Origin: Symbiodinium natans
Taxonomy: Eukaryota; Sar; Dinophyceae; Suessiales; Symbiodiniaceae
Reading direction: 5' to 3'
Length of the DNA: 64,000 nucleotides
Assembly: GCA_905221605.1 (NCBI GenBank)
Contig: CAJNDS010000310.1
Location: forward strand, 62,001-126,000
The first letter of the stretch is position 1; every line of letters begins with the position of its first letter. Made by a program: the position numbers and the translations under genes. The notes below the pieces were generated by a model that worked only from the letters and a program-made list of their open reading frames with translations, had not been told where the DNA came from and searched no databases. Below, piece by piece: positions 52,355 to 62,739 of the stretch.

Positions 52355-53479
52355 CTTTATGCCACCAGGCCAGAAGCCAAAGGCCAGCAATGCCAAGCGA
52401 TTCAAATATTTCAGTGGAGCCTCGCATGCATCATGTGGCCATGGCGGAGGTGGTTTAGACAATTCTTTTGGAATCTGCAGAAGAAATGCCGCCATGCCAC
52501 GAGCAGCCTCATCCGCCAAGGTTCAAATGGTTCCTTGCACTTGCACATCGGCAAATAAGAAGGGCAGCGCTTCTTGAACGCAGCACTTATCAGCAAGTAT
52601 GACGTGGAGCCACAGGGCAGCCGGTCAAGTTGCTCGAGTGACCCCTAGTGCCGGCCGTGACCCAGCTTCCATCAAGTTTGTGGAATGGAGCCATGTCTCT
52701 TGCCGCGTGTTCCTAGATGATCTCTGCAATCACTCCAGAAATGCAGGGCAAGTGGCGGTATGCAGCCAGCAGCCATGATCTTCCTTCAGTTCTGTCCCCA
52801 ATGTGGCCAGACGAACAAGGAGTACCTGGCACAGGAACTCTTGGCTCAGTTCAGGCGATTCCTGCTCTCACTCTCAATGCTCCACTGTGACGCCACCTCC
52901 GCCAGGCCGCAAGCAATCACCATCCCAATGCGCATGGGCAAGAGCGTAACACCTGAACTCGCCAAATACTAAAGCCCTGTCAAGTGCCGACCACAGGGCA
53001 CAATTCAGTGACTGCCATCCCCTACTCCCCTACTTGTACGGACCAAAACCCGATTCAGACTCTACGGCCCACTGATAGTACAAAGCGCACGCTTTGAATT
53101 CTGTTCTAATCGGGCACACGCTGCGCCAGGTCTGTGAGAGAGTCGTCTACTTGGGAATGAGGGCGGGAGAATGAGGCAGGGAAATCTTGTGTTCTTGGCC
53201 ATCCTTGGAAAACCGTTCAATGAATGCAGCCAGGAAGCCAATCAGACCAGCTTTCAGAATCCTGGGCGGGCAGCTCTAGTGGCGATTATCCTCAAGCCAT
53301 GGTCAAGTCTTGAATGATCCAAGTGTCTCGTAGCATGTGAAAGGGGCCGGATTGGAGAAAGGGTTGTGCACCGGTTCAATGAGGCTTTCCTCCAGCGGCA
53401 GCTGCGAGTCAAAACTGCTTGAAAGTCCTGGGTCCATGAATGGCCATGAGGTCATGGGCCCACCCGAATTACGTAGCAT
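52355..53479 (-). CDS. LPCAT-like acyltransferase, N-terminal membrane exons
   Basis: Exon 52420-52355 (acceptor GCGAG|GCT, donor AAG|GTCAGG) encodes APLKYLNRLALLAFGFWPGG then IK. Exon 52952-52897 (acceptor TTCAG|GTG, donor GGAG|GTGGCG) encodes VTLLPMRIGMVIACGLAE, the hydrophobic segment in front of the core (family: TLFPIRL then a helix). A probable first exon near 53479-53345, from ATG 53479, encodes MLRNSGGPMTSWPFMDPGLS and ends in EPVHNPFSNPAPF; an N-terminal NPF box is typical of LPCATs. At least one junction between first and second exon is missing. Confidence 0.82.
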
Positions 53480-53519
53480 GACCACGTGGACTGCTAGAAT
53501 CCAAACACAGGTCTGCTGA

Positions 53520-54780
53520 CTGAGCTGTATGACATTCCTGCTAAATCAATACCACTCTAAAGCCCAGCTTGCACCGGCGTTCCGTTTGCTCTAGTAAGCG
53601 GTTCATTCAGGGCAGTGCAGAAAAGGAGGAGCGAGAGAGAGAAATAGAAGAGCAGAAAGAGCAGAGAAAGCTCTCTGCGGCATGCTCTGGCATCCCGGCC
53701 TGGCGCCGCATTAGCTCCTGACCTCTTGCTGGCATGGCGAAGAGGTGAAACAAGAGCCTGTTAAGATCTGTACAGTCTTCAGGTTTTGTCTTAGCTACGT
53801 CACATGCATCTTGGAGAGCTCATGGGGGATCACTGACACAAGATCTCACGAGTGCCATTTTCCATGTCCGAAGTAGCCAAGACTTAGCCAAGGCTTGTCT
53901 GGCAGTGTTGCGTCACTTGCAATGTCGGCATTGCTCGAACTCCAACAGGCAACTGAGGCCAGCACGGCTGCTTCAGCAGAGGCAGCACCACCCGACAGCC
54001 AGGCGACCCGGCTGCGGAGGAGCGTAGCTCGCGAAAGGATCGGCTGGCCTCAAGGAAACGCACCACCCAGTGGTGCTTAGCATCCAGGACAAGACAAAAG
54101 GTTGAAAAAGGGCGGAGCTCAACACCTCTAGGCTCACAGATCCACCCGGAATTGGAAGAGGCGCCTGAAGCATGGCTGACAACCAAAACGACACACGGGA
54201 GTGCACACGCAGACCTCCAGCTCTGACAGCACCGCAGAAGCCCTGGCACCGGCCCCAATTGCATGTTACGATATACACGTGGCATGTCTAACCCGTGAGG
54301 CGCTAACATAGACTACGGCTGAATGTATGCACGCCGTTTCCTGGCTCACAGGCAAGTGACTAATCTGGAAAACCAAGCGTGGCTTCGGCCTGTTGCAAGG
54401 ATAACATGCAAGCAACCTTATATCTACATCTCGGGCCCTCGGACGTGCTCCGAAACACTATGTTCGGACCGAGCGCTCTGGATACACAGAGAGCCAGTTT
54501 CACATGCACTCCAAATGGGAACGTGCGCGAGATTGGTCTTGTAATCACGCTTCCCTACAGTACCAAGTAAAACTATGCAAGTGGCATATTGTTTCCAGTT
54601 GCCGCCAGCTGACATGAGCTGTAAGGGAGGCACAAGATGAACACAAACAGTGCCTTCAACACCTGTTGTGTCTAGGAAAGCATTTCTCAAACGACCCCTG
54701 CTTTGGACAGGCACGCATCGGGTCAACACATGTTGGGGCAACATCCAAAATTGAGGGGTGGATGTTAGGCCAACATCCAA
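53520..54780. other. Region upstream of the acyltransferase gene, no supported gene
   Basis: Short overlapping frames on both strands, with no motif. An AGAGAGAGAAATAGAAGAGCAG purine patch lies near 53630-53665. A minus frame at 53884-54309 is Cys/Ala/Leu-rich and unconvincing. The promoter of the acyltransferase gene should lie here, but dinoflagellate promoter motifs cannot be recognised with confidence. Confidence 0.4.
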
Positions 54781-54784
54781 ACTT

Positions 54785-55135
54785 GAGGCCAACAAGCAAA
54801 ACAACAGCACAGTAAGTGAAGACACACCAGTAACAAAGACCACCAAAAAGGAGAAAAACCGAAGACACACCAATAAACAAAACAAGCACACGTGGTAAGC
54901 GAAGACGCACCCACAAGCAAAGCAAGCGCATATACAACGAAGACAACTATAAGCAAAGCAAAACAGCCACACCGTAAGTGAAGACACACCAGTCAGCGAA
55001 GCGAAGACGCACCACACCAATAAGCCAAACAACTGTATATATGTATATCATATCATATCCTATCATATCATATAGTAAGGAAAAAGCACCTATAAGCAAA
55101 ACGACCGCACATGGAAAGCAAAGACGCGCCAATAT
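54785..55135. repeat. Degenerate minisatellite: GTAAGTGAAGACACACC units
   Basis: Units of about 36 bp recur (GTAAGTGAAGACACACCAAT, then AAGCAAAACAAGCACAC-like sequence), with a TATCATATCA patch at about 55035-55072. The minus-strand frame over it (repeated GVSSLTV and LLFC words) looks like a membrane protein but is produced by the repeat. Confidence 0.85.
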
Positions 55136-55264
55136 GCAAAACCGCGAACTGGGGCCCCGTCTAGTTACGCCGAGTTTTTGTTGTCTCCTTTGTTCACGAC
55201 CACCCCCCCACCCCCCCAGCCCCCCCTTCCCTCCAAAGGCCTCTCTGCACTTTTGAGGCATACC

Positions 55265-55336
55265 CCCCAAGTACAGCTCGGGCTGTGTCATTCTGGAGTC
55301 CCCCCAGTACAGCTCGGGCGTTGTCATTCTTTGAAC
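55265..55336. repeat. Two copies of a ~38-bp unit
   Basis: CCCCCAAGTACAGCTCGGGC followed by TGTGTCATTCT and a second copy, CCCCCAGTACAGCTCGGGC followed by GTTGTCATTCTTT, stand in tandem. Confidence 0.85.
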
Positions 55337-55479
55337 GCACGGATGCCGGAACCTCCCCAACCCCTGGAACCTGGAACCTCACCTCGCGCAGTGCATGGCA
55401 AGTAAACCCGTCATGTGCGAAAGGTGTCAGCACTGAGTGAAAGGCCTGAAGCAACAAAGCATACAAGAAAGGGAAAGGC

Positions 55480-56480
55480 TTAGGGACCCCTGCATGCACA
55501 GCGATTGGACACACACACACACACCCACGCACACGCACACGCTGTACGCACACGCTGTACGCCCCTGAGCCGCTTAGCCGCTTAAGTAAAGCAGCGTTAC
55601 GGCGGGGCATTTCGACAGGTGCCTTTGCAACTCCAAGCTGTGCACGTAGCTGCTGGCAACCACGAGTCGGATTGAGCATGCAATTGGCATCAGCCTGCCA
55701 TCACGGCGCCAAAGCCCCACGCTGTCCAGATTCGGCTTTCAAGCTGAGACTTGTGCCCGCATAACAACCCCTTTCTGGATTGCTCTAGCAGCCTCAAGAA
55801 AGCACATCTGCATGCACCGCCAAAAAGCTCGTCGGCGGCACAACCGCAGCACTTCTATGTCTCCTGAGAGCATGCGCTCGTGTGCATATGCATTTAACGT
55901 GCGGCCTTGGGTCTTTTTTGCCGGAATCCTCGGCATCGGTCGAGCCCAGATCTACATGCTTCCTGGCGACACAACCACATCACCAGAGCAACAGCATCAT
56001 CAGAGCAACAGCTGCCCTTTACAAACACAGCAATATAAAGGCTTCCTGCAGCTCCTGCCGGCCAGTCTCCCCCAGTGCACATGGCGGGCGCCAGGGCGCC
56101 GAGCCTGGTGCGCCACCCAGTTTTCTGATCAAGAGCCTCTGCGTTGCACTCTTTGCACCTGCTGTCGCATGTTTTGGCTATCGAGCCAGGTCGAACAGAA
56201 GCTAGCGAGCAGCAACCGGGACGCATTAGTAGCTCGGCGTTCAGTGAAACACGTAAGCCTGGTGAGTGCGCACCAATGTTATGTCCCCCTTAGCGCCCAG
56301 GTCACCCAGGTTCGAGAAAACAACGGGCCAAGATGTGGTCAGCTTGTCCCATGCGACGTTCTTCAGGTTGTTGCTTCAACGTGAAACATCCATAGTCCAT
56401 GATGCTTTGTGAAAGCACGCTTCATGTCAACAGCGCTGTGTCCTTTTCAGCCAGCTCATGCCAGCTCCATACTCTTTCCA
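55480..56480. other. Region with weak coding signal
   Basis: Minus pieces at about 55570-55680 (NPTRGCQQLRAQLGVAKAPV) and 55745-55930 (TLNAYAHERMLSGDIEVLRL) and a plus frame at 55812-56384 overlap. None shows a family. A (CA)n tract lies at about 55512-55525. If a gene is present it probably reads minus. Confidence 0.3.
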
Positions 56481-56497
56481 ATTTCAATGGAACACAG

Positions 56498-56689
56498 CTA
56501 CAAGACATATTCCCGGCGCATGGATTGAGCACCATCGGCGATGTTGCACGCAGGATGCTCGTTTGAAGCGAGGATGTTGCCCTGATCTGCTCTGTAATAT
56601 TGTTTTTTAAGAATTTTTCCCACCCGTTTTAAGAACAAGGAGCTAGCCGCCCCGGCAGTGAGAATTGCAACGAAATCCGTACCTTCCAT
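56498..56689 (-). CDS. Unassigned coding-like exon
   Basis: The minus strand from ATG 56689 encodes MEGTDFVAILTAGAASSLFL, KRVGKILKKQYYRADQGNIL and ASNEHPACNIADGA. Composition is good and begins with ATG, so it could be a first exon of a small membrane-associated protein or an internal exon. No family recognised. Confidence 0.42.
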   Translation of the reverse strand: MEGTDFVAILTAGAASSLFLKRVGKILKKQYYRADQGNILASNEHPACNIADGAQSMRREYVL

Positions 56690-56835
56690 GGGCCACCTGT
56701 CTCAAGGCCCAATCAAAACTCTTACACTGCTCCCAAGGGTAGCAACCCACCTACCTGCCTTTGCATGCCATGACAGGACGCAACACATATGTAAGAGCTG
56801 CTGCAGCCCCATCGGATGGCACAACTTTGCAGCAT

Positions 56836-57400
56836 TCAAAGTCTCCGTGCGCGCCTCGCGACCTCAGCTGAAACTGGCCTCGGAAAGTCCAGACATGTAC
56901 TGGGGATGGTATCTCTGCGCCACCAGGCCCCACCAAGAACATACCAACAAAGCTGGCAGATTATACCTCTCTTGCAACTTGTCAAGTCAGGCTGGTACAC
57001 TGACGCAGCTGTAATCTTTTCAGGACCCTCGCGTTCCAGCTTTCTTAGGAGCAGGATAGTGCTGGCAGCTGGCTCACGGCCTTGTCGACAAACATCGCAT
57101 GAGGCTGCACGAGCCAGATGACACCAAAAACTCACGACAAAGACCAACAGTGTGTCGAGCAGCAGGCCCAGGATTGCTGCGCTTGCCTGCAAGCATGTTC
57201 CAATGGCCGGAACACTGCTGCCAGTCGATGTCAAAACAGGCGCGTTTTCTAACATCCAGTTGCTTGCTGCACAGCAAGTGCACTGAGGCAGGCGGCCTAC
57301 AGCTACAGAGTCCGATCAAAACATCGCAGTTTACCAGGCCACTGCCAGCCTCGTGCTTGACCAGCTCTGACAGCACGTCATCAACCTGTCTTGTTCGCAA
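56836..57400 (-). CDS. Unassigned coding-like exons
   Basis: About 57250-57400 encodes RTRQVDDVLSELVKHEAGSG then LVNCDVLIGLCSC. About 57120-57250, in another frame, encodes IGTCLQASAAILGLLLDTLL then VFVVSFWCHLAR, a membrane helix. A GC-donor-like CTTGCAG|GCAAG lies between the frames. Probably the upstream part of the gene at 56.5 kb. Function unknown. Confidence 0.4.
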
Positions 57401-57539
57401 GCTGTCACAAGTCTGGGCTCCACTTCAGGAAACCCTGAGTGATGAACCGGTGGATGGTGGAAGAAGACGGCTTCGTCCCAAAGGTCCTTCGAGAAACGTG
57501 GCCGGCTGCAGCGAGTTGACGGCTTCTTGCTGAAAAGCG

Positions 57540-58070
57540 AAACCTAAGCGCCTAAGCTCCTAAGCTCGACCAAGAAATGCAAATTCCGTGTCAGCGAACA
57601 CGGCACAAAATGACATCACTCGAAACAGAATTTTAAAAAAAATGTCAAATTGCTTTGCTGCCTTAGTGCTTTCACAATTTCCGGTGTAGAAAAAAAACAG
57701 ATCCCTGCGGCAGCTTCCTTCCAGGCGTATATATATATATATACGATGGTAAAAACTTTAAAGCTCGACTCCCAGCCATCCATTCACGGCCCATGACGAT
57801 CAGCACGGGAGCACCCGGTCCAGGATACTTAAGCCTAAACCCCTTGAACGTTCAGTGGCAGAAAGTGCTGGGCTCCGTGCACAACCATTGAGGAACCGAG
57901 GGGGCAAGCAAAGGGCATCGAATCCTCATTCTGCAAGATTCCGGCCTCGTCTGCCGGCGCATGTGCCCTTTGCTCGCTGACCAGCACCCTGGCCACGCAG
58001 CGAAGTCAACTACACCATCCGAGCAGAATCTAGTCCCTATCTAACAAAAGGCCAACTCACCGTAAGTAAA
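57540..58070. other. No gene; TA repeat and small inverted repeat
   Basis: A (TA)n run at about 57727-57744. An 11-bp inverted repeat AGCAAAGGGCA (about 57908-57918) and its complement (about 57969-57979) encloses a 50-bp loop. No coding frame. Confidence 0.6.
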
Positions 58071-58071
58071 A

Positions 58072-58584
58072 ATGACAAACCCCGAGTTCCATGCCCATGT
58101 ACTCCGTGCGCATAGCCCCCGCCCTGCCAAGCAGGACAAAACATGGTTCACAATTCTAACGGCAAGTGCTCACTGCCATTGTGCATTGTGTCTGGGGCAC
58201 CAGCTGTGTGGGACTCGGGCTCGACATGTGCATGCTGCGCACATCCATCCATGGATACTCTCTGCCTGCCGTGTCAACTTCATCGCCGAGACAAACAGCA
58301 TCGAAAGGGCTGCGATGAACTCACTGCCTGGCCAGCTTCACATGCCTCTCCAAGGCCAATCAATTCCAGCATTTTCCCTCTGCTTGGCGGATTCTCCCGG
58401 GCCTATGCTGCACGAGCTCTCGCCAAGCCCTGGTCGGGACATACATGCACCTGCTGCGTCAACTGGTAGGGCAACCAAGCCTTTGGATCCTGCGACAGCT
58501 TCTCAGCAGCGAATCCTCCCACAGCAATTGCGCGGACGGATGAGCATACGCAGTCGGGTTTGTTACGATTCCGTTCTCCAATAA
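58072..58584 (+). CDS. Long plus-strand open frame, doubtful
   Basis: An ATG-led frame of 170 codons on the plus strand (MTNPEFHAHVLRAHSPRPAK, later MLHELSPSPGRDIHAPAAST). It is His/Ala/Pro-rich with no motif. It could be a real small gene, an exon, or a chance frame. Its orientation is opposite to the well-supported genes. Confidence 0.22.
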   Translation: MTNPEFHAHVLRAHSPRPAKQDKTWFTILTASAHCHCALCLGHQLCGTRARHVHAAHIHPWILSACRVNFIAETNSIERAAMNSLPGQLHMPLQGQSIPAFSLCLADSPGPMLHELSPSPGRDIHAPAASTGRATKPLDPATASQQRILPQQLRGRMSIRSRVCYDSVLQ

Positions 58585-58974
58585 CGTTTCACAACGCAGC
58601 TCGTTTACCAAGATTGCTCTGGGCAGGATAAACACCAAAGGAAGACGACTAGACCAAACTTTCCACGAGTCGCACTATCTGCAGGCAAATCCCACGATCC
58701 CCTTCAATTACATCCGAAGCGCCTCAGTGACACCCGGCCGCAAATGTTGCCTACACCATGGAGACGCAGCACATGCCACCAACCCAATACGCAACTCTAT
58801 GCGTACAGGAAAGCCCTTGCGATCGGCGCTGCACCAGTCACAAACTTCCTGTCCCTGCATGTAGCCCGGCAACAACGTATTCGCTGGCTACCAACAACCC
58901 AAAGGCTTCGAAGCTCATCTCAGCACGGGGCCACTGCCAGCGTTCTGCCGCAAACCTCCCCGCCTCGATCGTCA

Positions 58975-59085
58975 GACCTCTCCCTCTCTCCCTCTCGCCC
59001 CCTCTCGCCCTCTCCCCCTCTCCCCCTTTCCCCCTCCCCCTTCTTCTTCTTCTTCTTCTTCTTCTTCTTCTTCTTCTACAGGGCT
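58975..59085. repeat. CTCTCC and (TTC)n pyrimidine tract
   Basis: CCCTCTCGCCC and CCCCTCTCCCCC units followed by about 12 TTC triplets. Confidence 0.95.
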
Positions 59086-59269
59086 TGAGGGACCCGGGGG
59101 CCCCCCGCGCACGCAGGCGCGCCCAGAACCTCAGTCCGTCTCTTGGGTGAAAAGTGTTCGCCAGGCGTTCACCACCAAGTAGGCATCCCCCGTTCGCAAT
59201 CCTTAGAGTACCTTAGTATGCCCCGTTAAAGTGGAGATGCCCGGGGTGCGCCATGAGTGGCTCCGCGCA

Positions 59270-59745
59270 CGCCCCTCCCCCTCTGCGCCTCTCTCCCTCT
59301 CTCCCCTTCTCCCTCTCTCCCTCTTTCCCTCTCTCCCTCTCTCCCTCTTCTCCCTCCTCTCCCTCCTCTACCTCCTCTGCCTCCTCTCCACCGCTCTCCC
59401 CGCGCTCCCCGCTCTCTTCGCTCTCCTTTCTTTCTGTCTCTCTATTCATTCCGTATTCCTCCCCTTCCCCTTCCCCCTCCCCCTTCCCCTCCCCCTCCCC
59501 CTCCCCTCCCCCTCCCCTTCCCCTTCCCCTTCCCCTTCCCCGTCCCCCTCCCCCTCTTCCCCTTCCCCTTCCCCTTCCCCTTCCCCTTCCCCTTCCCTTT
59601 CCCTTTCCCTTTTCCTTTTCCTCTTCCTCTTCCTGATCCTTTTTCTTTTCCTTTTCCTTTTTCTTGTCCTTTTCCCTTCCTTTCCTTTCCTCTCCTTCCT
59701 TTCCGTTCCGCTCCGCTCCGTTCCTTTCCTCTCCTCTTTGGGGGC
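59270..59745. repeat. Polypyrimidine minisatellite (CCCTCT, CCCCTT, TTTTCC)
   Basis: Nearly 470 bases of C/T on the plus strand, passing from CTCCCTCT to CCCCTTCC and then TTTTCCTTTTCC. Frames on both strands stay open because stop codons cannot form. Frames of 127-459 codons here are artefacts over this part. Confidence 0.96.
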
Positions 59746-59867
59746 AAGCCCCGGGCGTCCGCGTCCACCCCTGTATTTGGGGCCCTCCTTGAAACTCGGG
59801 TCGTGGACCCAAGATACGGCGTGGTGTGCTGCCCCCCCCCCCCCCCAATCCACTCTGGAGAGAGAGA

Positions 59868-60636
59868 AGGGGTTTTCAATTTCATCGAGGGAGGCATGGA
59901 AAATGCGGAAAATAGTGTTCACGATGTCGACTGCATGACGTCTTTTTTTGGTTTTTGTGCATTGATCGCAGAGATGCTCCTTGTGCGAGCTCCAGGTGTA
60001 GAATTAAAACGACTCCGTGTTGGCAGCGAATGCATACCCTTCCCGCAAGCGGCTCCAACGGCCAGGTTGGAACACTGGACCTTACGAATTTCATGCCTTT
60101 GTGCGCACGCAGTTGCACACAAGGCAGGCAACCGCCCAAGTGGGCACCTCGAATCAAAGCGGATGACACCCGGCGTTGATGCTCCCAAGCTTGCCGCTAA
60201 CGCACGGTTGGGCAAGCCACGAAAATTAACCGAAGCGGAATTATACGAGGGACAGCGACTGGGGAACCCATCACATTCGTCAGCCGTTTGCCCGAGCCAC
60301 AGCAAAGGGTCAATTTGCTTGCAATGGAGGGGGACTCTCCATGCCCATTTGGCGGTGGGTAACCAGAGGGATCAACAAAAAATTGAGCATGTACGACATG
60401 GTCCCCCTGCGGAAGTTGAACCAGAAACTCTTAAGAACCACGCGCCATCTATGCGCAGAGAGCATGTTCAGATATGTTCAGACATGTATGCATCATTCCA
60501 GGCAATGCAGCAAAAATATCGTGGCAACATGAACGGCGTCTTTGATTCAAAAATCGCAGACCGTGACCTCCAGCTCCTTCCTAGTATGTCCGCACTGCTC
60601 ATACATAGAGGTGAGCATGTCCTGTTCAGCTTGTGA
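59868..60636 (+). CDS. Open frame of ordinary composition, possible gene
   Basis: Beyond the pyrimidine tract and a C-run (59830-59847), the plus frame stays open for about 255 codons of ordinary base composition and ends at a stop near 60636. It reads MENAENSVHDVDCMTSFFGF, then AEMLLVRAPGVELKRLRVGS, PRKLTEAELYEGQRLGNPSH and ICSDMYASFQAMQQKYRGNM. A plausible internal ATG is at about 59896. Such a length is unlikely by chance, but no family is recognised, and a minus frame overlaps about half of it. Confidence 0.4.
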
Positions 60637-60639
60637 ATG

Positions 60640-61280
60640 GGAAGGAATTACAAGCAGCCAAGTGCATGTGGCAATTGCCACAAATGGATGTGCTGTCTTT
60701 CCGGCTGACAAGCGAAATTGAAATCCATTGGCAGGTAATAGGTCGAAGGAAAAATGTCCGGACTTGAGTGGTCACCAGTGCTGTTTAGAGGATTTTCCCC
60801 ATCAAACACACCCCCCCCCAGGTCGACTGGATAACAATAGACATTTGACATGTTCGGAAATGAATTCTTGCGTGACATGTCGATTTCCGAGAACCTGCAT
60901 GCACTACCGTGGCACTACCAATCTGTTATGGACATATCTAACTGCAAAAGGATCAGCATACTTATCGTGCCATTGCTGTTCGAGGAACGCTTGTTAGGGA
61001 AAAGGAAGTTTTTTTCAGGCAATGAGTCCCCGGCGCTTGGTGTACCCATGGACGCTCATGGTTGCCAAGTCAGCCGACACTGTGAGGCCATGCCCTGAAC
61101 TATGACAGGCACGGGTGCCATTTCCTACCGGTGTCCAGTGTGCTGCATTGAATGTCTTTCTTGGGGAAGAAGCGGAAGTGTTCTCGCATGATCCCTAATG
61201 GTACATATTTATTGAGACGGATGTCCTGGCAGGCGCGCGGAACAAAAAATCGCAACCAAACATGCAAGCATCGCCCTGCA
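60640..61280. other. No supported gene
   Basis: Only short frames. A minus frame at 60648-60878 and a plus frame at 60728-61098 are unremarkable. A C-run lies at about 60811-60819. Confidence 0.4.
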
Positions 61281-61285
61281 AGATA

Positions 61286-62056
61286 TCAAAGAAAGTGGGT
61301 AAGCGAGGCGGAGCACGGCTGAAAGCGCTGAATGCGAATACCTTCCCGACGAAAGCTCACATGCAGATGCCAGCCAATGCAAGCTACAGTACGGAATTCG
61401 TGTGGCCAGCATGGGCTACCGATCATCATGTGAATGATTAGGTCCCGAGCTCCAACGAAACAGCCTGGCCAACATTGGTGCTGAGAAACATCCACGCAGA
61501 ACTCGGGCCTTACATGCCGTTGTCGCTCGCAGCTGCGCACTAAGCCGCGAAGCCCCACGCCAACTCAACGGACCTGCCTAAGCAGCATGTGACTGACATA
61601 ACATAACTCTGCACTTGGATGTGTTTGGACCGCTTGGTTCCAGAGTGTTCATGGGGTGGGACCGCAGAATCTCCTCCTGCGATGCTGCCAGTGAAGCCGA
61701 CGGCCTGAGTTGCCACGACAGGAGAGCTGATCCGCCTCTATCCCGCAAGCAAATGAGAGCATGGCTACCGGCCCCTGTCCGCCTGTCGGCACATGTGCAC
61801 AAACATCGACGGAATCGTAAAACTTGCACCACTGAGGTTTGCATGGCCTGCCATTGAACAAGCTGGCGACGGCAACCCATGGCAGGAGCACTTTAACGTG
61901 CTTTGCTGAGCCAAGCCTGCAACAGTCTACGTCGCAGAGCTCCTGCAAAAAAAATCCTTGCATTCGCAGCAAAAAAGGCGGCAAAAACAAACTGACCGCA
62001 TACGCAGCAAGGTGCGGGCCCTGATTGGTTGCATGAGTGTTGCATGCGTATGGCAT
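61286..62056 (-). CDS. Unassigned coding-like pieces
   Basis: Minus pieces of moderate quality: about 61340-61530, RPEFCVDVSQHQCWPGCFVG then ARDLIIHMMIGSPCWPHEFR; about 61780-61960, LQELCDVDCCRLGSAKHVKV then LLPWVAVASLFNGRPCKPQW. They are Cys/His/Trp-rich with no clear domain. Direction agrees with the other genes. Confidence is low. Confidence 0.28.
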
Positions 62057-62284
62057 GATTTTTTGCGCAGCCGCGTGATGCCCGGAAGACTAAGCTCCAA
62101 GCCCTGCCAGTCTGGGACTCCGACAACAACTACGCTTGTGGTCTCCGGGCATGTCCTGCGGCCTCTGACGAAGGCCGGCCTGTCCTATGCCTCAACCCGA
62201 CCGGACCGAGCAGAGCCCGCATGCGGAGGATGTGCACCTGCCGCACTCCGCATGTTGGCTAGGAGAGCTGTTCTGGCTAGTTCT

Positions 62285-62730
62285 ACCACCAGCCCCACTT
62301 GCCCAAGCTGCCCCACTTGCCCTATGTGAACCGCTCAGAAATTTCTAAGTCGCTTGCCCCACTTGCCACACTTGCCCAACTTGCCCCACTTGCTCTGCCA
62401 ACCTGAAGTGGGAGATGGGGAGGTGGGGCAGGGTGGGGGTGGGGCATGGGGCGAGACTTGTAATTGGGTCAGCCTGCCCCCCTTGCCGTTAAGGCCATGG
62501 AAGCGGTAAGTCTGCCTCAAATCACAGACCGGTTTGAAGCAGACTTGTGGAGCCTGCCCCCCTTGCTGTTACAGCTATGAGGCAAGCTAGGCAAGCGAAG
62601 CGGGGCAAATGGGACAAGTGAGGCAAGTGCAAGTGGGCAAGTGGGACAAGTGAGGCAGATGGGGCAAAATCAAATTCGTTTTTCCGGGCCACCGTGTCGG
62701 GCGCAAGTGGGGCAATGCCAATTGGTGGTG
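62285..62730. repeat. CTTGCCCCA / TGGGGCAAG minisatellites in opposite orientation
   Basis: CTTGCCCCA-like units (with CACTTGCC) at about 62288-62400 are followed by GGGGTGGGGCA at about 62412-62455, two copies of a GCCTGCCCCCCTTGC word (62472 and 62550), and then inverted GGGGCAAATGGGACAAGTGAGG units at about 62590-62715. The opposite orientation of the flanking arrays could form a hairpin. Confidence 0.88.
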
Positions 62731-62739
62731 CCCGCGCGC

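Noticed and set aside
54424-55032. 202-codon hydrophobic minus frame
   Set aside because: Built from the 36-bp minisatellite; not a membrane protein family.
59213-59922. Gly/Arg/Glu/Lys-rich minus frames and Pro/Ser-rich plus frames
   Set aside because: Polypyrimidine tract without possible stop codons; low complexity throughout.
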